Source of the DNA: an uncultured Hyphomicrobiales bacterium
GTDB lineage: Bacteria > Pseudomonadota > Alphaproteobacteria > Rhizobiales > Hyphomicrobiaceae
Reading direction: 5' to 3'
NCBI GenBank assembly: GCA_902826255.1
Contig: CADEEC010000015.1
Span: 1 to 35,988, forward strand
Length of the DNA: 35,988 nt
This document shows, piece after piece, positions 16,521-25,023 of the stretch (position 1 is the first letter of the stretch; every line of letters begins with the position of its first letter). Made by a program: the position numbers and the translations under genes. The notes below the pieces were generated by a model. It had not been told where the DNA came from. It searched no databases and saw only the letters and a list, made by a program, of their open reading frames with translations.

Positions 16521-18716
16521 TCAGCGGCCTCCCACTTTGCGCCGCACGCGCCCGTTGCCGTGCAGCGCGCGGAACGCGTCCACCAGCGCGGCGGCGAACT
16601 GCGGATCGTTGATGTGATGGGGCAAGCGAATGAGTTGGCGCGCCGATGTTTGCCGTACGGTTTGCTCCAGCGCCCGGAACAGGGCCGCATCGGCTGTCGG
16701 ATCGTGGAACGGCTGACCCGGCGCGTCCAGAGCGGAGACGCCGCCTTCCGGCAAAAGGAAGCGGACGGGCGCCTCCATGCGGTTCAGCCGCTCACCGATC
16801 CAGCGACCCATGCGCTCGTTCTCTTCCGGCGTGGTGCGCATCAGCGTCACGTTTGGATTGTGCTGGTAGAACGTGCGGGACTTATAGCGCTCCGGCACCG
16901 TGTCGGGCGCGCCGAAGTTGACCATGTCTAGCGCGCCCACCGAGCCCACGTAGGGCATGCGCGTGCGGATCATGGCGCCGAAGCGATCCTCCATCGCGGG
17001 CAGCACGCCCCCCATCATCATGTCGCAGATTTCGGTGGTCGACACGTCGATCACACCCGACAGCAGGCGCGACTCGACGAGCTTCTCCATCGATTGCCCA
17101 CCGATGCCGGTGGCATGGAACACGAGACAGTCGTAAGCGTCTTTCAGCTGTGCCGTAACCTGCTGCACGCACGACGTGGTGACGCCGAACATCGTGAGGC
17201 CGATCGCCGGCAAGCCTTCGGGCGCCTGGCGCTGCGCCGCCTCGCGGGCTTCGGCCAGGCGCCGCTTGACCATCCCCGCCATAGCCTGCGCCCCGTTCGT
17301 GAGTACCTGGCGCGAGATCGAATTCAGCCCCTGCACGTCGGTGACCGAGTGCAGCATCATGATGTCGGCCGGACCGACGTAGCCCTGGACGTTGCCGGAG
17401 GCGACCGAAGAGATGAGAACTTTCGGCACGCCGATCGGCAACGCACGCATGCCCGGCGCTACCAGGGACGATCCACCCGAGCCGCCCGCCGAGATGAGTC
17501 CCGCCACGCCCTGCTGGCGCTTGATCCATATCTCGAAGGCCTGCGCCATGGCGGCGACGGATATCCCTCTGTCGCCCGTGAAGATGCCGGCCGAGCCGCG
17601 CGGATGGTTGAGGGCGATCTCGATCGGCGGCACGTCCGCGCCGGAGGGCTTGCCGCTTGTCGAGAGGTCGACCAGCCGCACGCGCAAGCCCTGCTCCTTC
17701 AGAAGATCGCGCATGAAGCGCAGCTCGTCGCCCTTTGTGTCCAGCGTTCCCGCAACGATGACATAGGGATCGCCGCCTAGCTTCGCGGAAGACGCGCGAG
17801 GAACGAGATCGGCAACGCGCTGGGCTGTCGCCGAGCTGGTGCGAGCCTGCGCCTCGATCTGCACGGATGGCACCGGCTGCGACCAGCGCGTCGGCAGCTT
17901 CGGGTTGGACAGGTAGATGCGCGTCGGGCCTGCTGGAGCCGGCGCTTCAGCGGCACGCGATGCGGTATTCGCCTCGCCGATATCTTCATGCCCGTGACGG
18001 CCGACACCCAGCAGGCGCTGCTGCAGCTCACGGTCGCCGGCCAGCTCCTGCGCGGCCATGGTGCGGTTGATGCGGCCGTTGACCATGATCGCAACGTTAT
18101 CGGCGATGGTGCAGGCGACGCCGATGTTCTGCTCGATGACGAGGACGTCCATGTCGCCCTCCTCGCCGAGCCGCTGCAGCATCTCCTCGACCTGAGCCAC
18201 GATGACGGGGGCCAGCCCCTCCGTCGGCTCGTCCATGACAAGGAGGCGGGGGTTGGCCAGCAAGGCGCGCGAGATCGCCAGCATCTGCTGCTCGCCACCC
18301 GAAAGCTGGCCGCCGCCGTTCGATTTGCGCTCGGCGAGACGGGGGAAGGTTGCGTAGACGCGGTCGATGCTCCAGGCACCCTTGCGCCGGCCATCAACCA
18401 GGCGCAGGTGCTCATCCACCGTCAGAGATCGCCACAAACGGCGCCCCTGCGGCACGTAGCCGATGCCGAGGTTGGCGATGTCGGCCGTTGCCAGGCCGAC
18501 CAGCGACTGCCCGGCGAAGCTGATCGAGCCCGACGCGACCGGCACCAGGCCCATGATGGCCTTGCACAGCGTGGTCTTGCCCATGCCGTTACGGCCGACG
18601 ACGGACAGCACGCCGCCCTTGAGGCTGAGGTCGACGCCCTGCAGGGCGTGCGAGGCGCCGTAGTAGACGTTGAGCCCGCGGATTTCGAGCGCCGGCGCGG
18701 TGCCGCGATCAGCCAT
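16521..18716 (-). CDS. Fusion protein: LivF-type ABC ATPase plus Tm-1-like (UPF0261) ATP-binding domain
   Basis: This 731-residue protein has two parts. Residues 1-237 are a LivF branched-chain-amino-acid-type ABC ATPase: Walker [10 protein letters not shown] (41-49), signature LSGGEQQ (138-144), Walker B LLVMDEP (158-164), and His replaced by Gln-Asn after VIEQN at the switch position, as is common in LivF. A roughly 80-residue Ala/Pro-containing linker leads to a UPF0261/Tm-1-like domain (about 317-731), with [11 protein letters not shown] at its start and [14 protein letters not shown] later. The ATG at 18716 overlaps the livG stop by eight bases; the longer upstream frame only reads through livG. 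LivF energises solute import, and the UPF0261 domain binds ATP in Tm-1. The fusion physically ties a transporter to an uncharacterised enzyme pair. Confidence 0.9.
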   Translation of the reverse strand: MADRGTAPALEIRGLNVYYGASHALQGVDLSLKGGVLSVVGRNGMGKTTLCKAIMGLVPVASGSISFAGQSLVGLATADIANLGIGYVPQGRRLWRSLTVDEHLRLVDGRRKGAWSIDRVYATFPRLAERKSNGGGQLSGGEQQMLAISRALLANPRLLVMDEPTEGLAPVIVAQVEEMLQRLGEEGDMDVLVIEQNIGVACTIADNVAIMVNGRINRTMAAQELAGDRELQQRLLGVGRHGHEDIGEANTASRAAEAPAPAGPTRIYLSNPKLPTRWSQPVPSVQIEAQARTSSATAQRVADLVPRASSAKLGGDPYVIVAGTLDTKGDELRFMRDLLKEQGLRVRLVDLSTSGKPSGADVPPIEIALNHPRGSAGIFTGDRGISVAAMAQAFEIWIKRQQGVAGLISAGGSGGSSLVAPGMRALPIGVPKVLISSVASGNVQGYVGPADIMMLHSVTDVQGLNSISRQVLTNGAQAMAGMVKRRLAEAREAAQRQAPEGLPAIGLTMFGVTTSCVQQVTAQLKDAYDCLVFHATGIGGQSMEKLVESRLLSGVIDVSTTEICDMMMGGVLPAMEDRFGAMIRTRMPYVGSVGALDMVNFGAPDTVPERYKSRTFYQHNPNVTLMRTTPEENERMGRWIGERLNRMEAPVRFLLPEGGVSALDAPGQPFHDPTADAALFRALEQTVRQTSARQLIRLPHHINDPQFAAALVDAFRALHGNGRVRRKVGGR

Positions 18717-19527
18717 GACCGCCCCCGAGATAAAGCTGCTGCACCTCCTCGTCGTTCTCGATCTCTTCGGGCGTGCCTTCCTTGAAGACACGACCGTTGT
18801 GCATCATCGTCACGCTCTCGGCGACGCGCAGCGCGACATCCATGTCGTGCTCGATGATGATGTAGCCGATATGGTCGGGCAGCCCCGTCAGGATATCGAT
18901 CAGCTCGGCCCGCTCGGTGGGTGACAGGCCGGCAGCCGGCTCATCGAACAAGATGAAGCGCGGCGCTCCTGCCAGCGCGAGCGCGATCTCGAGCTGACGC
19001 TGCTGGCCATAGGACAGCGAGGACACCAGCGTGTCGCGGACGCGGGTCAGGTGCACGGCTTCGATCAGCTCATCGGCGCGCCCGATGATGGGGTCGCTCG
19101 GGCGCGGCCTCAGCAGCGAGAAGCGGCCGCGCGAGACGCCGAGGCACGCAAGGTAGACGTTGTCGGCCACCGACATGCCGCCGAACAGCAGCGAGATCTG
19201 GTATGTGCGGCGAAGGCCGCGCCGAATGCGCTCATGCGCCGGGAAGTTCGATATGTCCTCGCCGAACAGGCGGATGGTGCCCGAGGTCGGCAGGAAATCT
19301 CCGGTCACGCAGTTGAACAGCGTGGTCTTGCCGGCACCGTTGGAGCCCAGCACCGCGCGCCGCTCGCCCGGGCGCACAGACATCGTCACGTCGGAGATGG
19401 CGGCCAAGGCGCCGAACAGCTTGGTGACGCCGCGCAGCTCGAGGGCATTGCCCGTGGTGACGGAGCCGAGCCGTTCAGCCGCGCTGCGATCCGCGCCAAT
19501 GGTCGCCGGTCTCGTCAGCGCCACCAT
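18709..19527 (-). CDS. livG: ABC transporter ATP-binding protein, LivG type
   Basis: This 272-residue ATPase belongs to the branched-chain amino acid/amide (HAAT) importer family. Walker A is GSNGAGKTT, the signature is the variant [12 protein letters not shown] typical of LivG, Walker B is [10 protein letters not shown], and the switch His is in IIEHDMDV. It starts 2 bases after livM and overlaps the LivF-type fusion gene. An N-terminal extension of about 25 residues precedes the ATPase core. It supplies one of the two ATPase subunits of the importer; the other is the N-terminal part of the downstream fusion. Confidence 0.93.
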   Translation of the reverse strand: MVALTRPATIGADRSAAERLGSVTTGNALELRGVTKLFGALAAISDVTMSVRPGERRAVLGSNGAGKTTLFNCVTGDFLPTSGTIRLFGEDISNFPAHERIRRGLRRTYQISLLFGGMSVADNVYLACLGVSRGRFSLLRPRPSDPIIGRADELIEAVHLTRVRDTLVSSLSYGQQRQLEIALALAGAPRFILFDEPAAGLSPTERAELIDILTGLPDHIGYIIIEHDMDVALRVAESVTMMHNGRVFKEGTPEEIENDEEVQQLYLGGGHG

Positions 19528-19529
19528 CG

Positions 19530-20582
19530 CTATCGCCCCCCGCCCAGCAAGGGATCAGGGCTCGCCGCGCGCCGCGCCTTGTACTTCTCCCAAAGGCCAA
19601 GAACGCCGTCCGGCGAGAACAGCACGAACGCCAGGAAACCCAAGCCGATAACCAGCTTGAAGCGCTCCCCCGACATGCCGAACGCATGCAGGATATCGGA
19701 GGAAAACACGCTCAGCACCGCGTAGATCAGCGCGCCGATGAACGGGCCGATCGGACGCCTGAGGCCACCGACGACGGCGACCACCAGGATATCGATCACC
19801 TGCGGGATGCCGGCCGTGCCGGGCACCACCTGCGCACTTTGCCAGACGAGCAGAATGCCGCCGACGGCGGCGATCACGCTCGCGAACGTGTAAGCGAAGA
19901 TGCGGTGCGCAGTGACATGGAAACCGAGCGCTCCCATGCGCCGCGGGTTGTCACGCACACCCTGCAGCGCCAGCCCGAAGGGCGTACGCGCCATCCACAC
20001 CACCGCCAGATAGGACAGCGTCGCGCAGCCGAGCGTCAGGTAGTAGAACGGCACCGGCTGGCGCCACTCGACGCCGAACAGGGCTGGCGGAATGACATTG
20101 TTGAAGCCGGTGTAGCCGTTGAAGATCACGTAGTTCTGGCGGGTGAAATAGAAAAACGCGGCCGCGATCGCCAGCGTGATCATGATCGTGTAGATGCCCT
20201 CGGTGCGCACCGCGAGAGCGCCGACCAGTGTGCCGAACAACGTCGCGATCAGAATCGCGAGCGGGATGTGGATCCACCAAGGCCAGCCCAGGCTGATCTG
20301 CGGCACGCCGCTGGTGCCGAGGATTGCGACCACATAGCCGGCAAGTGCGGCCACCGTCATCTGCGCGAGGCTTACCATGCCGCCGTAGCCGGCCAGCACC
20401 ATCAGCGACAGCGCGATCATTCCGAGGATGAAGCTCCAGCCGAAGATCTGGTACAGCACGAAGTTGTTCGCGAACGCCGGCATCAGCAAAAGCAGGAAGG
20501 CGATCACCCAGACCGGAGCGGGAATACGCTCCAGGGCTGTCGTCAGCCGTCCCGGTGCGGTCGTTGGCAGGGCCTGGGCCAT
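19530..20582 (-). CDS. livM: ABC transporter permease, LivM type
   Basis: This 350-residue polytopic inner-membrane permease (BPD_transp_2) has eight or more hydrophobic segments and the LivM-type motifs GYGGMVSLAQMTVAALAGY and VVGGLRRPIGPFIGA. The ATG at 20582 lies one base after the livH stop and is preferred to an upstream in-frame start inside livH. It pairs with LivH to form the channel. Members of this family take up branched-chain amino acids, urea, amides and aromatic acids. Confidence 0.93.
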   Translation of the reverse strand: MAQALPTTAPGRLTTALERIPAPVWVIAFLLLLMPAFANNFVLYQIFGWSFILGMIALSLMVLAGYGGMVSLAQMTVAALAGYVVAILGTSGVPQISLGWPWWIHIPLAILIATLFGTLVGALAVRTEGIYTIMITLAIAAAFFYFTRQNYVIFNGYTGFNNVIPPALFGVEWRQPVPFYYLTLGCATLSYLAVVWMARTPFGLALQGVRDNPRRMGALGFHVTAHRIFAYTFASVIAAVGGILLVWQSAQVVPGTAGIPQVIDILVVAVVGGLRRPIGPFIGALIYAVLSVFSSDILHAFGMSGERFKLVIGLGFLAFVLFSPDGVLGLWEKYKARRAASPDPLLGGGR

Positions 20583-20583
20583 G

Positions 20584-21624
20584 TCAGCGCTGTGCCCCGA
20601 GCAAGCCCTGCGGACGGAACGCAAGGACGACTGCCATGATCAGGAACGTGAACACGACCGAGTATGTGGGTGCATAGACGAGGCCGATCTGCTCGGCGAG
20701 GCCGATGATGAGGGCACCGATGGCGGCTCCCGGGATCGATCCCATGCCGCCCACGATGACGACCACCAGGGAGGCAAGCAGGAAGCGGGTATCCTCGCCG
20801 GGCGACAGCGACTGGAAGGTGCCGCCGACGATGCCGGCGATGCCGGCCATGCCCGCGCCGAAGCCGAATACGGCCAGGAACACGTACTGAATATGCACGC
20901 CGGATGCGGCCAGGATGTCGCGATCGTCAACGCCAGCGCGGATCAGCATGCCGAGCCGCGAACGGTTGAGCGCATACCACATGGCCAAGCCGATCACGAT
21001 CGCAGCAAACAGTATTGCAAGACGAACCCGCGGATAGGTCAGGTACACGGGATCGCCGTTGGAGCGCAGCGAGCTGATGATCGGAAGCTCCATTGGGCCG
21101 CTGAGCCAGTCCGGCGAGTACACCTGGTAGCTTTGTCCGCCCCAGTACCAAAGCATCAGATCTGCCAGCACGATCGACAGGCCGATCGTGACCAGCGTCT
21201 GGCGCAGCTCTTCGCCCTCCATGCGCCGGAACACCTGATGCTGAAGCAGGAGACCAAGCACGCCGACGACGACGAAGACGACGGGAAACGCCAGCAGCCA
21301 GTAGCCGGTGGATTCCACGACGCCGAAACCGATGTAACCGCCGAGAAGATAGAGCGAGCCGTGCGCAAGGTTAACATTGCGCATTAACCCGAACACCAGC
21401 GTGAAGCCGGATGCGACCAGGAAATAGAGGGCGCCGAGCGTGATGCCGGACAGGATCGCGTTCAGGAATATCCGCTTACGGCCCAGGACCTGCTCGAGGC
21501 CGGGCGGCCACGGCGCAAAGACCAGCCAGGCCAAGCCGACCACCAGGACCAGGATGATCACGGTCCAGATCGGGTGGCGCGTGCTGAAGTTCTGCAAAGT
21601 ACCCATAGTACCGGCGGTTGCCAC
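20584..21624 (-). CDS. livH: ABC transporter permease, LivH type
   Basis: This 346-residue permease (BPD_transp_2) has the LivH-type motif SGFTLVFGLMRNVNLAHGSLYLLGGY near the first third, and VVIVGGMGSIPGAAIGALIIGL near the end. An additional hydrophobic N-terminal helix (about 19-38) precedes the usual start of LivH proteins. The start is uncertain: GTG at 21624 or ATG at 21606; neither has a strong ribosome-binding site. A hairpin with a T-rich tail lies within about 20 bases upstream of the GTG. It is the first transporter gene after the AraC-type regulator. Confidence 0.92.
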   Translation of the reverse strand: MATAGTMGTLQNFSTRHPIWTVIILVLVVGLAWLVFAPWPPGLEQVLGRKRIFLNAILSGITLGALYFLVASGFTLVFGLMRNVNLAHGSLYLLGGYIGFGVVESTGYWLLAFPVVFVVVGVLGLLLQHQVFRRMEGEELRQTLVTIGLSIVLADLMLWYWGGQSYQVYSPDWLSGPMELPIISSLRSNGDPVYLTYPRVRLAILFAAIVIGLAMWYALNRSRLGMLIRAGVDDRDILAASGVHIQYVFLAVFGFGAGMAGIAGIVGGTFQSLSPGEDTRFLLASLVVVIVGGMGSIPGAAIGALIIGLAEQIGLVYAPTYSVVFTFLIMAVVLAFRPQGLLGAQR

Positions 21625-21633
21625 GTGCGTGCT

Positions 21634-21655
21634 CGATAAAATAGCCCTTCGGGCC
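21634..21655 (-). terminator. Hairpin with T-rich tail between the AraC-type gene and livH
   Basis: On the minus strand GGCCC-GAA-GGGCT (21655-21643) folds into a 5-bp stem and is followed by ATTTTAT. It is 66 bases beyond the regulator stop and only about 10 bases before the GTG of livH. It could terminate regulator transcription, attenuate the transporter operon, or mask livH initiation. Confidence 0.4.
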
Positions 21656-21721
21656 GCCCCCTTCGTATCCGACAGTCTAATGATCTCGCCGCCTTGCGCA
21701 TGCCCGAAGCAACCTTATGGT

Positions 21722-22543
21722 TCACTGGACGCAGGCGATCTGGGCACTGCGGCGGTAAGCGCTGGGCGGCACGACGCCGTTGGCGATAAAGAACCGCGAG
21801 AAGGCGGCCTGACTGGAAAAGCCCAGGTCCAGCCCGATCGACGCCACCGCCTCGTTGCTCCCTGTCAGCCGGTCGATGGCACGCTCCATGCGCAGCGAGT
21901 TGAGATAGATGTTCGGCGTGACGCCGACCTGGTATCGGAACAGCTTGTAGAAGTGGGGCCGGGACAGGCCTGCCGCGCGTGCAACGGCGTCGAGTTCAAC
22001 AGGTTCGCACACCCGGTCCTCCAGCAGCTGGATAGCCTTGCGCAGCCGGAAGTCATGCACACTGGCGAATGGCCCCAGAGCGTCGTCGCCGCGGCGGGAC
22101 TGATCGAAGCAGTATTCGGTCAGGGTCAGCAGCCAATCGTTGATCGCAGGGTCGCCTTGGTCTCGATCAATCACGGCACTCGCATCAACCAGCTTGCGCA
22201 GATTGCCTGAGACCTGGATCGCGGCGCGCCCGAACCGCAGTGCCGAGACCTTCCTGCCGATCCCGCTGCGAAACCATGTCGGCCTGATGTAGAGCACAAG
22301 CACCAGGGTCTGCACGCCCGGCGTTGGTTGACCGTAGTAATGGGTCTGCCACGGATTCACCGCTACGGCCTGGCCCGGTCCCAACGGTATCGGACGACCA
22401 TCGACGTAGACTTCGCTCGGCGGGCCCTGGACGTGAAAGAGCAGGTGTCCTTCGCGATGCGCGTGCGGCACCATCGTGCGGTCCATGGCGTAAAGGCAAA
22501 CACGCCCGAACCCGCCGTGGAGCACGGCCACAGCTTCACTCAC
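21722..22543 (-). CDS. AraC-family transcriptional regulator
   Basis: This 273-residue regulator has an N-terminal cupin-like effector domain (about 1-150, with HAHREGHLLFHVQGP) and a C-terminal double helix-turn-helix AraC domain (about 175-270). In the latter, LDAVARAAGLSRPHFYKLFRYQVGVTP marks the first helix-turn-helix and IGLDLGFSSQAAFSRFF the second. The start is GTG at 22543, with a GGGAGG site very close upstream (about 4 bases), so a later GTG at 22531 is possible. It lies between the divergent binding-protein gene and the livHMG genes and is the obvious candidate to control both in response to the imported solute. Confidence 0.92.
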   Translation of the reverse strand: MSEAVAVLHGGFGRVCLYAMDRTMVPHAHREGHLLFHVQGPPSEVYVDGRPIPLGPGQAVAVNPWQTHYYGQPTPGVQTLVLVLYIRPTWFRSGIGRKVSALRFGRAAIQVSGNLRKLVDASAVIDRDQGDPAINDWLLTLTEYCFDQSRRGDDALGPFASVHDFRLRKAIQLLEDRVCEPVELDAVARAAGLSRPHFYKLFRYQVGVTPNIYLNSLRMERAIDRLTGSNEAVASIGLDLGFSSQAAFSRFFIANGVVPPSAYRRSAQIACVQ

Positions 22544-22874
22544 GCATCCTCCCGTCCGTATTCGTTATATTGCTGTATAATCACGACTATATTGCAACGC
22601 GCTCGAGTGGCAAGCAGCCGCAGTGCACTGCGCAATAGCGATTGGCGATGCTGGCGGTGCGTTCTCCCCGTGCGCGCTACGGCCGGGGCTGGCCCCTGTT
22701 CAGGGCTAAAAAAGCAGACGGACGGATATCGGCGCTGTTGGCTGTTCGCGACCGATATGATGTAGTCGACCGGTATTGGGTTAACCGAGCGGAACGCCAC
22801 GGCAGATCAACTGCGGGGCGGAAAGCTCTGGCTGAGCGAGCCACACCCATCATCGATCCTTGGGAGGATTCGGC
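22544..22874. promoter_or_regulatory. 331-base divergent promoter region between the AraC-type regulator and the liv-type binding-protein gene
   Basis: No credible gene lies here. The regulator-proximal part (about 22555-22600) is an AT-rich island in GC-rich DNA. It includes a TATAAT on the plus strand at 22576-22581 and two TATATTGC copies. The binding-protein-proximal part holds an inverted repeat ATATCGG (22726-22732) / CCGATAT (22752-22758) and a related direct copy GACCGGTAT (22768-22776). A strong GGGAGG ribosome-binding site precedes the ATG at 22875. Confidence 0.55.
22566..22595. promoter_or_regulatory. Direct repeat TATATTGC x2, candidate AraC-type operator
   Basis: The word TATATTGC occurs at 22566-22573 and again at 22588-22595, in the same orientation and 22 bp apart. 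This is two helical turns, as is common for AraC-family half-sites. The pair lies 23-52 bp upstream of the regulator start. Assignment to this regulator is inferred. Confidence 0.4.
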
Positions 22875-24131
22875 ATGAAGCGAGTTATCGGGGCGGCTAC
22901 CGCCTTGGCGTTGATGCTGCCCGGCGCCGCAATCGCGCAAGACACCATCAAGGTCGGCATCCTGGTTGCAACGGAAGGTGCCTTTGCGGCCGGCGGCGCG
23001 GATGGCATCCGCAACGTCGAGCTGGCGCTCAAGCAGGTCGGCAACATGGCCGGCGGCAAGAAGATCGAGACGGTGATTGCCAACACCGACACCACCCCTG
23101 CCACGGCCACGCGCATGGCGCGCAAGCTCATCGAGCAGGACAAGGTCGATATTATCATTGGTCCGCTGTCGGGCTCGGAGGGCATCGCCATGCGCGACTA
23201 CTCCAAGACCATCCCCGACAAGACCGTGATCAACGGCATCTCCGGCGCACTTGAGACGACGTGGGTTGACCCGTCGCCGAATTTCTTCCGCTTCAATCTG
23301 GACGGCTCTCAGTGGGGCACGGGCCTCGGCAAGTATGTCGTCGAGAAGAAGGGCTGGAAGCGCGTCGCCGCCGTCTCGGCAGACTATTCCTTCGGCTACA
23401 CCAACTTCCTCGGTTTCGCGGTCGACTTCTGCAAGGCCGGCGGCGAGCTCGTGGAGCGTCTGTGGGTTCCGCTCGGTTCGGGTGACTATGCGGGCGTGAT
23501 TGCCAAGCTGCCCGACAACGTCGACGCCATCTACCTTGGCGTAGGCGGAACGGATGCCATCAACTTCCTCAACCAGTATCAGCAGGCGGGCGGCAAGGCG
23601 AAGCTGATCGGCGGCTCCATCATGGCCGACTCGACCGTGCTGAACTCGAAGGGCAAGGCCAAGGACGCTCTCATCGGCACTCCGACTTCGGGTTGGGTAG
23701 CCAACGATAACCCGGCGCCGGAATGGAAGGCCTACGTCAAGGCCTATGAGGATGCATTCCCAGCGGACAAGAGACTTCCCTCGCCGTCATTGTTCGGCGT
23801 TGGCTACCACGTGAACACGCTGGCCATGATCGCAGCGTTGAACGAGGTCAAAGGCGACCTCAGCGACGGCCAGAAGAAGTTCCATGCCGCGCTGTCGAAG
23901 CTGAAGGTGAAGACCCCGTTGGGCGAAGTCTCCCTCAACGAGAACCGCCAGGCCACTGGTTCCGTGTTCGTCACCGAAGTGAGCGCGAATGCCGACGGCA
24001 CGCTGTCCAACAAGATGGTCGCGCGTACCGACAACGTGAACCAGACGCTCGGCATGACGGCGGACGCCTTCCGCAAGATGGGTCTGCCCTCGCGCACGAC
24101 GCCGGACTGCAAGGCGCTCGGCGGCAAGTAG
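22875..24131 (+). CDS. ABC transporter substrate-binding protein, LivK-like (Peripla_BP_6)
   Basis: This 418-residue periplasmic protein binds solute for the livHMG/LivF-fusion importer. A Sec signal peptide spans residues 1-22 (cleavage after AIA). The mature protein begins DTIKVGIL, typical of type I binding proteins, and has VDIIIGPLSGSEGIA and the central GWKRVAAVSADYSFGY. The ATG at 22875 follows a GGGAGG ribosome-binding site. It is transcribed away from the rest of the importer across the regulator, an unusual layout, and the double hairpin that follows it would end its transcript, consistent with a monocistronic message. The ligand is unknown; related proteins bind branched-chain amino acids, amides or aromatic acids. 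Confidence 0.92.
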   Translation: MKRVIGAATALALMLPGAAIAQDTIKVGILVATEGAFAAGGADGIRNVELALKQVGNMAGGKKIETVIANTDTTPATATRMARKLIEQDKVDIIIGPLSGSEGIAMRDYSKTIPDKTVINGISGALETTWVDPSPNFFRFNLDGSQWGTGLGKYVVEKKGWKRVAAVSADYSFGYTNFLGFAVDFCKAGGELVERLWVPLGSGDYAGVIAKLPDNVDAIYLGVGGTDAINFLNQYQQAGGKAKLIGGSIMADSTVLNSKGKAKDALIGTPTSGWVANDNPAPEWKAYVKAYEDAFPADKRLPSPSLFGVGYHVNTLAMIAALNEVKGDLSDGQKKFHAALSKLKVKTPLGEVSLNENRQATGSVFVTEVSANADGTLSNKMVARTDNVNQTLGMTADAFRKMGLPSRTTPDCKALGGK

Positions 24132-24143
24132 GACTGTTTCATC

Positions 24144-24224
24144 CGGCCGGCTGTGACGCAGCGCCGGCCGCCTGCTCCGACTTCGACCCCGGGATTGAAC
24201 CGCTGGTTCGACCCGGGGTTTATT
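24144..24224 (+). terminator. Tandem hairpins after the binding-protein gene
   Basis: Two hairpins follow the stop codon. CGGCCGGC (24144-24151) pairs perfectly with GCCGGCCG (24163-24170). Then ACCCCGGG (24186-24193) pairs with CCCGGGGT (24212-24219), enclosing a second stem GAACC/GGTTC, and is followed by TTATT. The second is a good intrinsic terminator. It sits between convergent genes and could also serve trcR from the other side. Confidence 0.7.
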
Positions 24225-24267
24225 GTGTCTGTATTTCCGAGGGAGGCGACGAGGAACCGGAGCTCGC

Positions 24268-25023
24268 CTAGTCTTCCGCCCGGCTGCCGCCGCCCATCTC
24301 CTGCAGCTTGGCGAGAACACGCGCCTCCTGTTCGGCGTCGGTCTCTTCCTTTGGCTCCGCGGCCGGAGGCGGCTGCATGATCTCCACGTTTGGTTGCGGA
24401 CCGAGGCCCGGAGCCTCGGTCGTTTCCGCCGTCGGCAGGAGCGTGGTGCCGGACTTCTCGTGCTGCTTCTGCTGTTCCTTGCGCTCGCGCTCCAACCTGC
24501 GCGCGGCCTTCCTTACCTCGTTGTCGAGGTCGGTCTGCGAGCACAGGCCGAGGGTGACCGGATCCTGCGGTACGAGGTTTGATGAGTTCCAGTGCGTGCG
24601 GTCGCGGATGGAAGCGATGGTCGGCTTGGTCGTGCCGACGAGCCGCATGATCTGGCTGTCCTTCAGCTCCGGATGATTGCGCAGCAACCAGACGACCGCG
24701 TTGGGGCGATCCTGGCGCCGCGAGACCGGCGTGTAGCGCGGACCGGGCTTGGTCTTGACCTCGGGGATATCGACCTTGGCGTCGGCGATATGAAGGTGAC
24801 GCGCGTTGTCGTCCTCGGCGAGCTTGATCTCCTCGCGCGTGAGCTGGCCATTGGAAATGGGGTCCATGCCCTTGATGCCTTGTGCGACGTCGCCGTCGGC
24901 GATGCCCTTCACCTCCAGCACGTGCAAGCCGCAAAACTCGGCAATCTGCTCGAATGTGAGAGACGTATTCTCCACCAGCCAGACGGCGGTGGCTTTCGGC
25001 ATGAGGGGCTTGCGGGGGCTCAT
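24268..25023 (-). CDS. trcR: Cell cycle transcriptional regulator TrcR (DUF1013)
   Basis: This 251-residue protein matches the alphaproteobacterial DUF1013/TrcR family. The N-terminus is the conserved PLMPKATAVWLVENTSLTF segment followed by QIAEFCGLHVLEVKGIADG, and the middle contains NAVVWLLRNHPELKDSQIMRLVGTT, a helix-turn-helix-like region, with the TLGLCSQTDLD segment. The last 80 residues are charged and low in complexity, with Lys/Arg/Gln-rich then Pro/Glu-rich stretches. Family members associate with RNA polymerase and influence cell-cycle gene expression in Caulobacter relatives. It is a chromosomal housekeeping gene, which indicates that the neighbouring catabolic clusters are on a chromosome. 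Confidence 0.88.
   Translation of the reverse strand: MSPRKPLMPKATAVWLVENTSLTFEQIAEFCGLHVLEVKGIADGDVAQGIKGMDPISNGQLTREEIKLAEDDNARHLHIADAKVDIPEVKTKPGPRYTPVSRRQDRPNAVVWLLRNHPELKDSQIMRLVGTTKPTIASIRDRTHWNSSNLVPQDPVTLGLCSQTDLDNEVRKAARRLERERKEQQKQHEKSGTTLLPTAETTEAPGLGPQPNVEIMQPPPAAEPKEETDAEQEARVLAKLQEMGGGSRAED

Noticed and set aside
22576..22581. TATAAT as a plus-strand -10 box
   Set aside because: No -35-like element lies at a 15-19 base distance, so it is only mentioned as part of the AT-rich island.
22540..22878. Small open frames in the regulator/binding-protein gap
   Set aside because: Overlapping frames on both strands without ribosome-binding sites or motifs; the region looks like a divergent promoter.
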